DNA of 33,342 nucleotides from an uncultured Clostridia bacterium (GTDB lineage Bacteria; Bacillota; Clostridia; Lachnospirales; Bianqueaceae), in the NCBI GenBank assembly GCA_944383515.1, contig CALWPV010000114.1, positions 1 to 33,342 on the forward strand, written 5' to 3'. Position numbers and translations under genes: made by a program. The notes beneath the pieces are model-generated. The model was not told the origin of the DNA. It ran no database searches and saw nothing but the letters and a program-made list of their open reading frames with translations. Of the stretch, positions 15,630 through 24,551 are shown piece after piece. Position 1 is the first letter of the stretch, and each line of letters begins with the position of its first letter.

Positions 15630-15902
15630 ATGGACAAAGTAATTACAGAGTTTTTGGAAGGGGCAGAGTTTTTATCGCTTCCTCCAGCCAAACAGCGCTA
15701 TCTGCGGGAAATGATTTCCATGATGGAGGGGCGCGCCATGAATGAAAAGGTGCAGATTTTGCTTTCTTATGGATTTAAAATGCAGAATGAAGGTATGCAG
15801 CTGAGCCGTGAAGAATCGGCTATGCTGATTCAGGTATTACAAGCGCATTTAACGCCGGAAGAAAAGAAACAGTTTGAGCAGATTAGCCGGCTATTAGGGT
15901 AG
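15630..15902 (+). CDS. Small helical protein of unknown function (90 aa)
   Basis: The ATG at 15630 follows AGAGGG. The protein is predicted to be all-helical: a first part EFLEGAEFLSLPPAKQRYL, a central MEGRAMNEKVQILLSYGFKM, and a terminal LTPEEKKQFEQISRLLG. It lacks Cys, a membrane segment and a signal peptide. It lies 35 bp after the preceding small gene, in the same direction, so an operon is likely. The shared LTPxxK plus terminal helix suggests a distant paralogue or partner. No function is assigned. Confidence 0.75.
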   Translation: MDKVITEFLEGAEFLSLPPAKQRYLREMISMMEGRAMNEKVQILLSYGFKMQNEGMQLSREESAMLIQVLQAHLTPEEKKQFEQISRLLG

Positions 15903-15938
15903 AGAAGCTACCGGCAGCGGTTTTCGCGGCAAAAAGGC

Positions 15939-15967
15939 TTGCACTTTCTGCCGCTCTGAAGTAAAAT
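15939..15967 (+). promoter_or_regulatory. Possible promoter upstream of the lactonase-metF-metH genes
   Basis: TTGCAC at 15939-15944 and TAAAAT at 15962-15967 are 17 bp apart. Transcription would start just at the hairpin at 15974, so either the hairpin is a leader attenuator or this match is chance. An alternative is TTGATA (16019-16024) with TATACT (16044-16049), but at 19-bp spacing. Confidence 0.35.
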
Positions 15968-15973
15968 AAAAAG

Positions 15974-16016
15974 ATAAGGAGGCTGGTCGGAGCCTAACTC
16001 CGGCCGGCTTATTTTA
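15974..16016 (+). terminator. Terminator (or attenuator) between the small genes and the lactonase gene
   Basis: The core stem CTGGTCGGAG/CTCCGGCCGG, with G-U pairs, extends after a bulge to ATAAG/CTTAT, and TTATTTTATATT follows. It most simply ends the two-gene unit upstream. Confidence 0.65.
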
Positions 16017-16083
16017 TATTGATATAAACAGGATATAGAAGCTTATACTGCAGAGTGAATCAGCGCTTCATAATGGAGGGACA

Positions 16084-17148
16084 ATGAAAAATTACTACAT
16101 ATACTTAGGAACGCAGACACAGAAAGGCAGCAAAGGCATTTATGGTCTGATTATGGATGAACGGGGGCAAATGCTGACAAAGCCCAAGCTGCTGGCCGAA
16201 CAGCCTTCACCAGCTGCCTTCTATGTGAATGAGGAACGCTCCTTCTTATACGCGGTATCCGACGCGGATCCGGGAGCTATCTATACATACCGTATTGAAC
16301 CGGAAACATATATGCTCACGGCGCAAGGAAGCCGTGAGGCAGCCGGAAAAGGGCTGTGCCATATCACCATGGATCAAGCGGAGCGCTATGCGGTAGTAAC
16401 CGGATATGACGACGCGACGCTTCAGGTTTATCCGCTAGACGAAGACAGGCGGCTGACAGAAATGTTCTGTTTGCGGCGGCATATCGGGCAGGGACCGGTG
16501 GTTAAGTGGCAGGCCTCGGCCCACCCCGCCTGCACGGTGTTTTCGCCGGATGGAGCGTACGTGATTTCTTGCGATTTGGGAATGGACAAGCTGCTTCTCT
16601 ATACCATGAATTATGAGTCGGGCAAATTACACAGAGCGATCGGCAAAAACGTGACCATGCCGGAAGGCAGCGGTCCTTGCCGTCTGGTATTCAGTCCCGA
16701 TGGTCGGTTTGTGTATGTTGCTTGCGCGCTGAGCGCGGAAGTAATTACTTTAGCGTACCAGAAAGAGGCGGGGCTTAGCCTTTTAGAGCGCACAAGCGCG
16801 CTTTCGCCGGAGTTTTCTTCGGACCGGACGTATACGTCGGATGTTCATATGACACGCGGCGGCAGAGATTTATATGTGTCAAACCGAGGCGAGGATACGG
16901 TGGCGCATTTTCGGGTTGATCCGCAGAGCGGCCATATTGAACTGCGAAAAAGCTATTCCACTCATGGATGGTACCCTAAGGAGTTTTTGCTGACACACGA
17001 TGAACAGTTTTTGATTGCCGCCAATTTGCTCTCGGAGAATTTGGCCATTTTCCGGCGTGATGCGGCTACCGGCGCGTTAACGCTGACACAGGAAGTCAGC
17101 ACGGTGAATGCGCCGTCGGCGTTACTTGAAGTGTACAAAGAGCGATAA
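16084..17148 (+). CDS. Lactonase family seven-bladed beta-propeller protein (YbhE/Pgl type)
   Basis: The 354-residue protein starts at an ATG after GGAGGG. It begins YYIYLGTQTQKGSKGIYG and repeats the blade motifs HPACTVFSPDGAYV, GPCRLVFSPDGRFVYVAC, SDVHMTRGGRDLYVSNRG and YPKEFLLTHDEQFLIAAN, as in the YbhE-type 6-phosphogluconolactonase family. That family hydrolyses 6-phosphogluconolactone in the pentose phosphate pathway, but many members have other or unknown substrates. It lies 47 bp upstream of metF on the same strand, so it may be co-transcribed with the methionine genes. No zwf or gnd is nearby to support a pentose phosphate role. Family assignment is firm; the substrate is open. Confidence 0.88.
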   Translation: MKNYYIYLGTQTQKGSKGIYGLIMDERGQMLTKPKLLAEQPSPAAFYVNEERSFLYAVSDADPGAIYTYRIEPETYMLTAQGSREAAGKGLCHITMDQAERYAVVTGYDDATLQVYPLDEDRRLTEMFCLRRHIGQGPVVKWQASAHPACTVFSPDGAYVISCDLGMDKLLLYTMNYESGKLHRAIGKNVTMPEGSGPCRLVFSPDGRFVYVACALSAEVITLAYQKEAGLSLLERTSALSPEFSSDRTYTSDVHMTRGGRDLYVSNRGEDTVAHFRVDPQSGHIELRKSYSTHGWYPKEFLLTHDEQFLIAANLLSENLAIFRRDAATGALTLTQEVSTVNAPSALLEVYKER

Positions 17149-17195
17149 GGTGAAAATTGGCCCCAATCGCAAGCGCTTCGGAAGGGAGAATTAAA

Positions 17196-18065
17196 ATGAA
17201 AATTAGAGATATATTGCACAGCGGAAAGCCAACGCTTTCTTTTGAAGTATTTCCACCAAAAACAGAAGACAAGTTTTTATCGGTTTCTGAGGTTACGCGG
17301 CAGATTGCCGCACTGGGACCGGATTTTATGAGTGTTACCTATGGGGCGGGGGGCGGCAGCCGGCAGTTTACTGTTCAACTGGCGCATGATATACAGGCGG
17401 CCTACCAGGTGCCGGTGCTGGCGCACATTACCTGTGTCTCTTCAACCCGTGAGCAGGTGCGGGACATGCTGGAGCATTTGAAAGCCCAGGGAATCGAGAA
17501 TGTGCTGGCGCTGCGCGGCGATAAGCCGCAAAACGAACCGGAGCAGGAAACCAAAGAATATCACTATGCGGCCGAGCTGATTCGCGACATCCGCAGCGCC
17601 GGCGATTTTTGTATTGGCGCAGCCTGCTATCCGGAGGGGCACGTAGAGTCGCAAAACAAAGCGGAAGATTTGAAATACCTAAAAGAAAAAGTGGAAGCCG
17701 GCGTCGATTTCTTAACGACCCAGATGTTTTTTGACAATCAGATTCTCTATCGTTTTTTGTATCGCATCCGGGAAATCGGCATTACCCAGCCTGTGTGCGC
17801 CGGGATTATGCCGGTGACCAACGGTAAGCAAATGAAGCGTATTGGCGGCCTTTCCGGCACCGAGCTGCCGCAGCGGTTTAAAGCGATTTTGGATCAATAC
17901 GGCACCACCCCCAAAGCCATGAAGCAGGCGGGCATCGCGTACGCGACAGACCAGATTATCGATCTTCTGGCCAATGGGGTGCGGCATATTCATGTATATA
18001 CCATGAATAAACCCGATATTGCCGCCGCTATTTTGCATAATATTTCGGAGATTTTAAAAGTATGA
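17196..18065 (+). CDS. metF: Methylenetetrahydrofolate reductase
   Basis: The 289-residue protein starts at the ATG at 17196, after AGGGAG; an earlier in-frame GTG- or TTG-type start has no such site. The TIM-barrel FAD enzyme shows LSFEVFPPKTE at the N terminus, MSVTYGAGGGSR, LALRGDKP for FAD/folate binding, and LTTQMFFDN with PVCAGIMPV. It reduces 5,10-methylene- to 5,10-methyl-tetrahydrofolate (the 5-methyl product), supplying MetH. Its TGA stop overlaps the metH start (ATGA), which implies translational coupling. In many clostridia MetF works with a partner for electron input (MetV or RnfC2); no such partner is seen here. The length is normal for the E. coli-type enzyme. Confidence 0.95.
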   Translation: MKIRDILHSGKPTLSFEVFPPKTEDKFLSVSEVTRQIAALGPDFMSVTYGAGGGSRQFTVQLAHDIQAAYQVPVLAHITCVSSTREQVRDMLEHLKAQGIENVLALRGDKPQNEPEQETKEYHYAAELIRDIRSAGDFCIGAACYPEGHVESQNKAEDLKYLKEKVEAGVDFLTTQMFFDNQILYRFLYRIREIGITQPVCAGIMPVTNGKQMKRIGGLSGTELPQRFKAILDQYGTTPKAMKQAGIAYATDQIIDLLANGVRHIHVYTMNKPDIAAAILHNISEILKV

Positions 18066-20500
18066 ATTTTTTAGACGCTTTGCGTAAGCAACTGCTGTTT
18101 TTCGACGGCGCTATGGGTACGCAGCTGCAGGAGAGGGGCCTGCAGCCTGGAGAAATTCCTGAAACTTGGAATATAGAAAAGCCGCAGGTCATTCAAGATG
18201 TGTATACTTCCTATTTAGAAGCCGGCGCGCATGTTATCAAGGCGAATACCTTTGGAGTGAACCGCTATAAACTGGCGGGCACGTCCTATACGGTACCAGC
18301 GCTGGTACGCGCAGGCCTTACCCTGGCCAGGCAGGCGCAGCAGGCGTACCGGGCGCGTCACGCGGAAGAGGCGAGACCGCTTTTTGTGGCTCTCGATATC
18401 GGGTCGCTGGGCAAACTATTGCAGCCGCTCGGCACGCTTTCCTTCGACGAAGCCTACGAAGCCTTCGCCGAGATTGTGCAGGCGGGAAGCGGGTTATGCG
18501 ATCTGATTCTCATTGAAACTATGAACGATCCCTACGAAATGAAAGCGGCGCTGCTGGCGGCGAAAGAGCACAGCACGCTGCCGGTAGTGGTCAGCATGGT
18601 AATCGATGAAAAAGGCAAACTGCTAACCGGGGGCAGCATTCCCGCCGCCGTTTGTATGTTAGAAGGCATGGGCGCCGACTGCATCGGCATGAACTGCGCG
18701 CTGGGCCCCAAACAAATGCTGCGTTTCATGCCCGAGCTAACCGGCTGCTGCAGTAAACCCATACTCATTATGCCCAATGCCGGCATGCCCGAGCTGGAGG
18801 GCGAGCGCACCGTCTACCGCGTTAGCCCCGAAGCGTTTGCGAGCGACCAGCTGGCCATGGTGCACGCCGGCGCGCAGGCACTAGGCGGCTGCTGCGGAAC
18901 CACGCCGCAGCATATACAAAGCATGACTAGCGCATGCCGCGGCGCAGAGCGCCAAGCCGTTGTCGATCATGCCTTGACCATGGTGTCCTCTTACGGCCAG
19001 CATGTTGTAATAGGAGATCGTCCGGTCATCATTGGCGAGCGAATCAATCCGACGGGAAAGAAAAAGCTGAAAAAAGCGCTGGTAGAAAAACGGTACGATT
19101 ATATTTTAGAAGAAGCGTACCGCCAGCAGGAACAGGGCGCGCAGATTTTAGACGTTAACGTGGGGCTTCCGGAACTGGACGAAGCCGAGGTTATGGACGA
19201 AGTGATGCGAGACATTCAGAGCATTAGCAAATTGCCGCTGCAGATTGACACTTCGGATCCCGTTACCATGGAGCGAGCGCTGCGCCATTATAATGGCAAA
19301 GCCATGATTAATTCGGTGAGCGGCAAGCAGCAGGTTATGGATCAGATCTTTCCGCTGGTAAAAAAATATGGCGGCGTAGTCGTAGGCTTAACGCTGGACG
19401 ATAGCGGCATTCCGGAAACGGCCGAAGGCCGCGTAGCGATTGCGCGGCGTATTATAGAAGAAGCGGCGCGCTACGGCATTGCTAAAAAAGACATTGTGAT
19501 TGACACGTTGACCATGACAATGAGTACCGGTGTCGATCAGGGCAAGGTAACGCTGGAAGCCCTGCGGCGCGTGCATGAAGAACTGGGCGTGGGTACGGTG
19601 CTAGGCGTTTCTAATATTTCCTTTGGCCTTCCCAATCGCGATCTGATTAACGCCAGTTTTTTGACCATGGCGTTAGATCGCGGCCTTTCGGCTCCTATTA
19701 TGAATCCGGGTGCGCACGCGATGCGCCAGGCGTTTGACGTTTATTTGACGCTGCAGGGATACGACGCAAACTGCCAAAGTTATATAGAAAAGTATAGCGC
19801 GCCTATGACCGCGGCGCAGACCGTCAAAGAGGCAAGCGCTGCAGCGAAGGCGAGCGCGCGCCTAGAGGAGCAAGCATCGCCGCTTGCAAGGGCTGTCATT
19901 AAGGGAATGAGCGAGAGCGCTTCCCGCCTTACGGCGGATATGCTGCAGAGCAGAGAGCCGCTTTCGATTGTAGATGAAGAGCTGGTGCCGGCATTGGACA
20001 CGGTGGGAAAAGCCTTTGAGACAGGACGCATGTTTTTGCCTCAGCTTTTAATGAGCGCGCAGGCGGCGCAGGCGGCTTTTGCGCAGATTAAAGAAGCGCT
20101 GAAGGGGCGCGGCGGCGGAAAGAGTAAAGGAAAGATTGTGCTGGCTACGGTTAAGGGCGATATTCACGATATTGGCAAAAATATAGTGGGCGTACTTTTG
20201 GAAAATTACGGGTTTGAAGTGCTGGATCTGGGTAAAAATGTAGAACCTGCGCTGATTGTGGAGACGGCGCGGCGTGAAGGCGTAAAGCTGGTGGGGCTGA
20301 GCGCGCTGATGACAACAACGGTGCCGTTTATGCAGCAGACAATTGAGCTACTTAAAAAGGAGCTGCCGGCCTGTAAGGTTATGGTAGGCGGCGCGGTGTT
20401 AACACAGGCCTATGCCGATCAGATGGGCGCCGATTTTTATGGGAAAGACGCCATGCAGAGCGTGCGGTATGCGAATCAGCTTTTTGCAGAAGATACTTGA
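18062..20500 (+). CDS. metH: Cobalamin-dependent methionine synthase, short form without reactivation domain
   Basis: The 812-residue protein overlaps metF by four bases. Domains in order: homocysteine-binding barrel (FDGAMGTQLQ, GMNCALGP and GGCCGTTP, giving the zinc Cys triad); pterin-binding barrel from about residue 320 (VIIGERINPTGKKK); cobalamin cap and Rossmann domain with DIHDIGKN, where His702 is the expected lower ligand of cobalt. It moves the methyl group of 5-methyl-tetrahydrofolate to homocysteine. The E. coli protein has about 1230 residues because of a C-terminal AdoMet reactivation domain, which is missing here. In Thermotoga-type and clostridial short forms a separate protein supplies that step; none was found in this window. 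No cobalamin or SAM riboswitch was recognised upstream. Confidence 0.95.
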   Translation: MNFLDALRKQLLFFDGAMGTQLQERGLQPGEIPETWNIEKPQVIQDVYTSYLEAGAHVIKANTFGVNRYKLAGTSYTVPALVRAGLTLARQAQQAYRARHAEEARPLFVALDIGSLGKLLQPLGTLSFDEAYEAFAEIVQAGSGLCDLILIETMNDPYEMKAALLAAKEHSTLPVVVSMVIDEKGKLLTGGSIPAAVCMLEGMGADCIGMNCALGPKQMLRFMPELTGCCSKPILIMPNAGMPELEGERTVYRVSPEAFASDQLAMVHAGAQALGGCCGTTPQHIQSMTSACRGAERQAVVDHALTMVSSYGQHVVIGDRPVIIGERINPTGKKKLKKALVEKRYDYILEEAYRQQEQGAQILDVNVGLPELDEAEVMDEVMRDIQSISKLPLQIDTSDPVTMERALRHYNGKAMINSVSGKQQVMDQIFPLVKKYGGVVVGLTLDDSGIPETAEGRVAIARRIIEEAARYGIAKKDIVIDTLTMTMSTGVDQGKVTLEALRRVHEELGVGTVLGVSNISFGLPNRDLINASFLTMALDRGLSAPIMNPGAHAMRQAFDVYLTLQGYDANCQSYIEKYSAPMTAAQTVKEASAAAKASARLEEQASPLARAVIKGMSESASRLTADMLQSREPLSIVDEELVPALDTVGKAFETGRMFLPQLLMSAQAAQAAFAQIKEALKGRGGGKSKGKIVLATVKGDIHDIGKNIVGVLLENYGFEVLDLGKNVEPALIVETARREGVKLVGLSALMTTTVPFMQQTIELLKKELPACKVMVGGAVLTQAYADQMGADFYGKDAMQSVRYANQLFAEDT

Positions 20501-20525
20501 ACTTACCGCTTTTTTCTGATAGAAT
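20497..20525 (+). promoter_or_regulatory. Promoter of leuS overlapping the metH stop codon
   Basis: TTGAAC at 20497-20502 and TAGAAT at 20520-20525 are 17 bp apart; the -35 covers the metH TGA. The remaining leader is only about 28 nt, too short for a T-box. Confidence 0.7.
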
Positions 20526-20559
20526 GAAACATAGTTTTTTACGTTAAGGAGTGAAACAC

Positions 20560-22968
20560 TTGAAAGTATACGATCATAAGTCAATTGAAGCGAAATGGCA
20601 AAAAGTCTGGGAGGAAAGCGGAGCCTTCCACGCTTTGGAACAAACGGATAAACCTAAATTTTATGCCCTGATCGAGTTTCCGTATCCGTCGGGGCAGGGA
20701 CTGCATGTAGGGCATCCGCGCCCGTATACGGCTATGGATATTGTAGCCAGAAAGCGCCGCATGCAGGGCTATAACGTGCTTTTTCCCATGGGCTGGGACG
20801 CGTTTGGCTTGCCCACGGAAAATTACGCCATTAAGAATAAAATCCACCCGCGCGAGGTAACCAAGCGGAACGTAGCGCATTTTAAACAGCAGCTGCAGGC
20901 GCTGGGATTCTCGTTCGATTGGAGCCGTGAGATTAACACCACCGATCCGCAGTATTACAAATGGACGCAGTGGATCTTTTTACAGCTGTTTAAAAAGGGT
21001 CTTGCCTATAAAAAAGAAATGTCGGTTAACTGGTGCCCGTCTTGCAAATGCGGGTTGGCCAATGAAGAAGTGGTAAGCGGCGTGTGCGAGCGCTGCGGTA
21101 CGCCGGTTGAGCACCGCATGAAAACGCAGTGGATGCTGAAAATTACGGAGTATGCGCAGAAGCTGATTGACGGCCTGGAAGGGCTGGATTTTATCGACCG
21201 CGTGAAAACGCAGCAGATTAACTGGATTGGACGCTCGGAAGGCGCCGAGGTAGACTTTGCCGTCGGCGGTAAAACGCTGACCGTTTATACCACCCGTCCG
21301 GATACGTTATTTGGCGCAACCTATATGGTTATTTCGCCGGAACACCCCTATATTGACGAGTGGAAGGATCAAATCGAGAATTTCGACGAAGTGCTTGCTT
21401 ATCGCGAGTACGCAAAGAGCAAATCGGATTTTGAGCGTACGGAGCTGGCTAAAGAAAAAACGGGTGTCGAGTTAAAAGGCATTCGGGCGATTAACCCTGT
21501 GAACCAGAAAGAGATTCCGGTCTGGATTTCCGATTACGTTTTAATGACGTACGGCACAGGCGCCATTATGGCCGTGCCGGCGCATGATACGCGCGACTGG
21601 GAGTTTGCTAAAAAGTTTAATTTGCCCATTATTGAAGTGGTGGCAGGCGGTCAGGTGCAGGAAGAAGCCTTTACCGACATTGCTACCGGCACCATGGTAA
21701 ACTCTGATTTTCTGAACGGTTTATCGGTAGCGCAGGCCAAAAAGGCAATTGTCGAGTGGTTAACGGACAAAGGCATTGGCCATAAAAAAGTTAACTATAA
21801 GCTGCGCGACTGGGTATTTTCTCGTCAGCGTTATTGGGGCGAGCCGATTCCCATGGTATACTGTGAGCACTGTGGCGGCTGGGTACCGCTGCCGGAAGAT
21901 CAGCTGCCGCTGTTACTTCCCGAAGTAGAAAGCTATGAGCCGGGAGACGACGGCGAATCGCCGCTGGCGTCGATGACCGAATGGGTCAATACCACCTGTC
22001 CCGTGTGCGGCGGGCCTGCTAAGCGGGAAACCGATACCATGCCTCAGTGGGCGGGGTCTTCGTGGTATTTCCTGCGGTATATGGACCCGCATAACGACAA
22101 GGCTTTAGCAAGCCGCGAAGCGATGGAATACTGGTCACCGGTAGATTGGTACAACGGCGGTATGGAGCATACAACGCTTCACCTGCTCTATTCGCGCTTC
22201 TGGCATCGCTTTCTGTATGATCAGGGCATTGTGCCCACGCCGGAACCTTACCAGAAGAGAACCTCTCATGGTATGATTCTGGGTGAAAATGGCGTGAAAA
22301 TGTCAAAATCCAGAGGCAATGTTGTGAATCCCGATGAGGTGGTTGAGGAGTTTGGCGCCGACACCATGCGGCTGTACGAGATGTTTATCGGCGATTTCGA
22401 GAAGGCCGCGCCGTGGTCTACCCAGGGTGTGAAAGGCTGCCGCCGGTTTGCTGAGCGGGTTTGGAAGCTGCAGGACATGGTGGTGGAAGGCGATCAGTAC
22501 CGGCCGAATATGGAAACGTCTATGCACCGGACGATTAAGAAAGTAAGTCAGGATTTTGAGAGCTTAAAATTTAATACGGGAATTGCAGCTCTTATGGCAC
22601 TGCTGAATCAGTTCTACGAACAGGGCAGCGTGGTCCGCGCAGAGCTGAAAACGTATTTGCAGCTGCTGAATCCGGTAGCCCCTCATATGACGGAAGAAAT
22701 GTGGGAGACGCTGGGCTTTGAAGGCCATATTTTCCAGTCTGTTTGGCCGGAATATGACGAGGCGAAGACCGTAGATCAGACCATTGAAATTGCTGTGCAG
22801 ATCAATGGTAAAATGAGATCGGCGGTGCAAATTGCTAAAGACGCGTCACAGGAAGAAGCGCTGGCGGCGGCTAAGCAGAACGAAAAGATTGCTTCTATTT
22901 TGGAAGGAAAAACAATTCGGAAAGAAATCTACGTGCCGGGGCGCATTATCAATTTTGTTGTGGCGTAA
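20560..22968 (+). CDS. leuS: Leucyl-tRNA synthetase
   Basis: A TTG at 20560 is preferred, since AAGGAG at 20547-20552 lies 7 bp before it and overlaps the in-frame GTG at 20551. The product is 802 residues. It is a class Ia synthetase: the HIGH-type HVGH at residues 49-52 in [12 protein letters not shown], the zinc-like CPSCKCG...CERCG insert, the CP1 editing domain with [12 protein letters not shown], a second CEHCG...CPVCGG zinc segment, and KMSKS at residues 580-584. It attaches leucine to tRNA-Leu and edits wrong amino acids. The length is typical of bacterial LeuRS. It is downstream of metH, separated by about 60 bp with its own promoter, and ends at a strong terminator. Confidence 0.97.
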   Translation: MKVYDHKSIEAKWQKVWEESGAFHALEQTDKPKFYALIEFPYPSGQGLHVGHPRPYTAMDIVARKRRMQGYNVLFPMGWDAFGLPTENYAIKNKIHPREVTKRNVAHFKQQLQALGFSFDWSREINTTDPQYYKWTQWIFLQLFKKGLAYKKEMSVNWCPSCKCGLANEEVVSGVCERCGTPVEHRMKTQWMLKITEYAQKLIDGLEGLDFIDRVKTQQINWIGRSEGAEVDFAVGGKTLTVYTTRPDTLFGATYMVISPEHPYIDEWKDQIENFDEVLAYREYAKSKSDFERTELAKEKTGVELKGIRAINPVNQKEIPVWISDYVLMTYGTGAIMAVPAHDTRDWEFAKKFNLPIIEVVAGGQVQEEAFTDIATGTMVNSDFLNGLSVAQAKKAIVEWLTDKGIGHKKVNYKLRDWVFSRQRYWGEPIPMVYCEHCGGWVPLPEDQLPLLLPEVESYEPGDDGESPLASMTEWVNTTCPVCGGPAKRETDTMPQWAGSSWYFLRYMDPHNDKALASREAMEYWSPVDWYNGGMEHTTLHLLYSRFWHRFLYDQGIVPTPEPYQKRTSHGMILGENGVKMSKSRGNVVNPDEVVEEFGADTMRLYEMFIGDFEKAAPWSTQGVKGCRRFAERVWKLQDMVVEGDQYRPNMETSMHRTIKKVSQDFESLKFNTGIAALMALLNQFYEQGSVVRAELKTYLQLLNPVAPHMTEEMWETLGFEGHIFQSVWPEYDEAKTVDQTIEIAVQINGKMRSAVQIAKDASQEEALAAAKQNEKIASILEGKTIRKEIYVPGRIINFVVA

Positions 22969-22988
22969 TAAAACGCAACGCAAAGCAA

Positions 22989-23031
22989 AAAACTCTATGC
23001 TAAGGAACCGATCCTTGGCATAGAGTTTTTT
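22989..23031. terminator. Bidirectional terminator between leuS and the ThrE-type exporter
   Basis: An 18-bp stem with one G-U pair (22989-23006 with 23012-23029) carries ACTCTATGC..GGCATAGAGT. A T-run follows, and an A-run precedes it to serve the minus strand. Confidence 0.93.
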
Positions 23032-23076
23032 AAAAATAAATAGATATTATGTTGAAAACGAGCACTGCCGCGCGTT

Positions 23077-24381
23077 TTATCGCGCTTTTTTTTGCGCCCG
23101 GCGTTTATACCAGTACGTACTGAAAGCGGTATGAACGGCAATGGCAATCGCAATGAGTGCGGCTACTTCTAAGGTGTTTAAAAGGCGGTTGGCGCCAATG
23201 GATAATTCGCGGCCCAATAAATAGTACATGGTTTGGTAAATACCGGCTCCCGGTACCATACAGAAGATACCGCCGGTAAAAAAGACGGTAACCGGAGCTT
23301 TGAGCTTTCGCGCCATCTGCAGCGAGATAATGCTGGCCGTAAAAGCCGCCAGAAAATTAGAAAGAGCAATGCCGGGCACATATTTAATAACAAAATAATA
23401 TACAAACCAGGTAGCGCTGCCTACCAAGCCACAATACACCAGGTGGCGAGGCTCGGCGTTAAAAAGAATAACAAAAGTAATGGTCGAGAAGAAAGAGCAG
23501 GCCGCCTGAAAAATCATTTCGGGCGTAATCCACCAGTTCTGTCCCCAAGTAAACCATGTAGGCGGCGTTTCTAACAGAAGCAAACCGTAACTGCGCTCAA
23601 ACAGGCGGAAAACAATGGAGACGCCGGCGGCGATCGAAACCGCGCAGATGGTAGCCTCGATAGCCCGGGAAACACCGGACATGTAGTCGCCGTGCAGTAA
23701 ATCGCGAATAGCAACCGTGAGCATCATGCCGGGAACTAGAGGCATAATGGAGCCGGAGATTATAGGCTGTAAGTGCTGACCAATGGGAATAAAAATGACA
23801 AACACTAACGATACAATGCCCAAAACAACAGAGGCGAGAAAATCACGCACAAACCCCAAAGGAATTATTTTTCCCAGTAGGTGATAGGCAATGCCGACAA
23901 CCAGCCCGACAATGGCTGAGCAGACAGCGTCCATGGGATAGCCGCCAAACATAAACGTAAATAAAGAAGAAATAATAACGAAACTCAAAATAATAATAGG
24001 TGGAGAATAATACTGTTTGCCTTCCAAAGCGTCCAGCTCTTGAATAGCTTCTTCAATAGATAACTCGCCAGAAACAAAGCGGCGTGAAATCTCGTTCGCT
24101 TGCGAGATCTGGCTTAGGTCATTGACGCGGTTACTGATCCGTTTGACCAAGGTAACCTCGCGGTCTAAAAAGGGATCGGACAGCGTAATAAATAAGCCCG
24201 TGACAGATACATGCGCTTCGGCATAAGAGAATCCTGTGGTTTTTAAAAGGCGGCAGACCGTATCTTCAATACGGTACGCCTCGGCGCCATGAGCGGCCAT
24301 AATTTCGCCGGCTTTTAGGGCGATTTTACAAACTTGTCTATAGTTAGCGGCGCAGTACGCCATACGTTCTTGTTGATTCAT
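23077..24381 (-). CDS. ThrE-type threonine/serine exporter, two domains fused
   Basis: An ATG at 24381 is preferred, since TGGAG lies 7 bp before it; upstream ATGs in frame have no such site and sit in or near the promoter. The product is 434 residues. The soluble N-terminal part has HGAEAYRIEDTVCRLLKTTGF and a long loop typical of DUF1212 (ThrE), followed by about ten hydrophobic segments. The C-terminal part (TPPTWFTWGQNWW onward) fits the ThrE_2 (DUF3815) domain. Many Bacillota encode the two halves as separate genes; here they are fused, as in Corynebacterium ThrE. It is expected to export threonine or serine with proton exchange across the membrane. It is divergent from glyA, the enzyme that splits serine, so a shared role in serine balance is possible but inferred. 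Confidence 0.88.
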   Translation of the reverse strand: MNQQERMAYCAANYRQVCKIALKAGEIMAAHGAEAYRIEDTVCRLLKTTGFSYAEAHVSVTGLFITLSDPFLDREVTLVKRISNRVNDLSQISQANEISRRFVSGELSIEEAIQELDALEGKQYYSPPIIILSFVIISSLFTFMFGGYPMDAVCSAIVGLVVGIAYHLLGKIIPLGFVRDFLASVVLGIVSLVFVIFIPIGQHLQPIISGSIMPLVPGMMLTVAIRDLLHGDYMSGVSRAIEATICAVSIAAGVSIVFRLFERSYGLLLLETPPTWFTWGQNWWITPEMIFQAACSFFSTITFVILFNAEPRHLVYCGLVGSATWFVYYFVIKYVPGIALSNFLAAFTASIISLQMARKLKAPVTVFFTGGIFCMVPGAGIYQTMYYLLGRELSIGANRLLNTLEVAALIAIAIAVHTAFSTYWYKRRAQKKAR

Positions 24382-24418
24382 TATGATCTCCATAGTGTAA
24401 ATGTGGATATTTTCTCCG

Positions 24419-24447
24419 ATTATACTATAGGAAAGAAAAATTTGCAA
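24419..24447 (-). promoter_or_regulatory. Promoter of the ThrE-type exporter
   Basis: On the minus strand, TTGCAA (24447-24442) and TATAAT (24424-24419) are 17 bp apart, about 38 bp before the start codon. Confidence 0.78.
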
Positions 24448-24489
24448 TCATCGTTTGGAATTTTCCATCAACTGCATGGAATACATCAT

Positions 24490-24518
24490 TTGCTATTTAC
24501 TAGGAGTGGTGTTATAAT
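24490..24518 (+). promoter_or_regulatory. Promoter of glyA
   Basis: TTGCTA at 24490-24495 and TATAAT at 24513-24518 are 17 bp apart. It lies in the short divergent region shared with the exporter. Confidence 0.72.
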
Positions 24519-24551
24519 AATACTATAGGTTTATGTTTTCAGGAGGATGGA

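Noticed and set aside
20500-20560. T-box leader for leuS
   Set aside because: There are only about 60 bp between metH and leuS, with no Stem I or T-box sequence.
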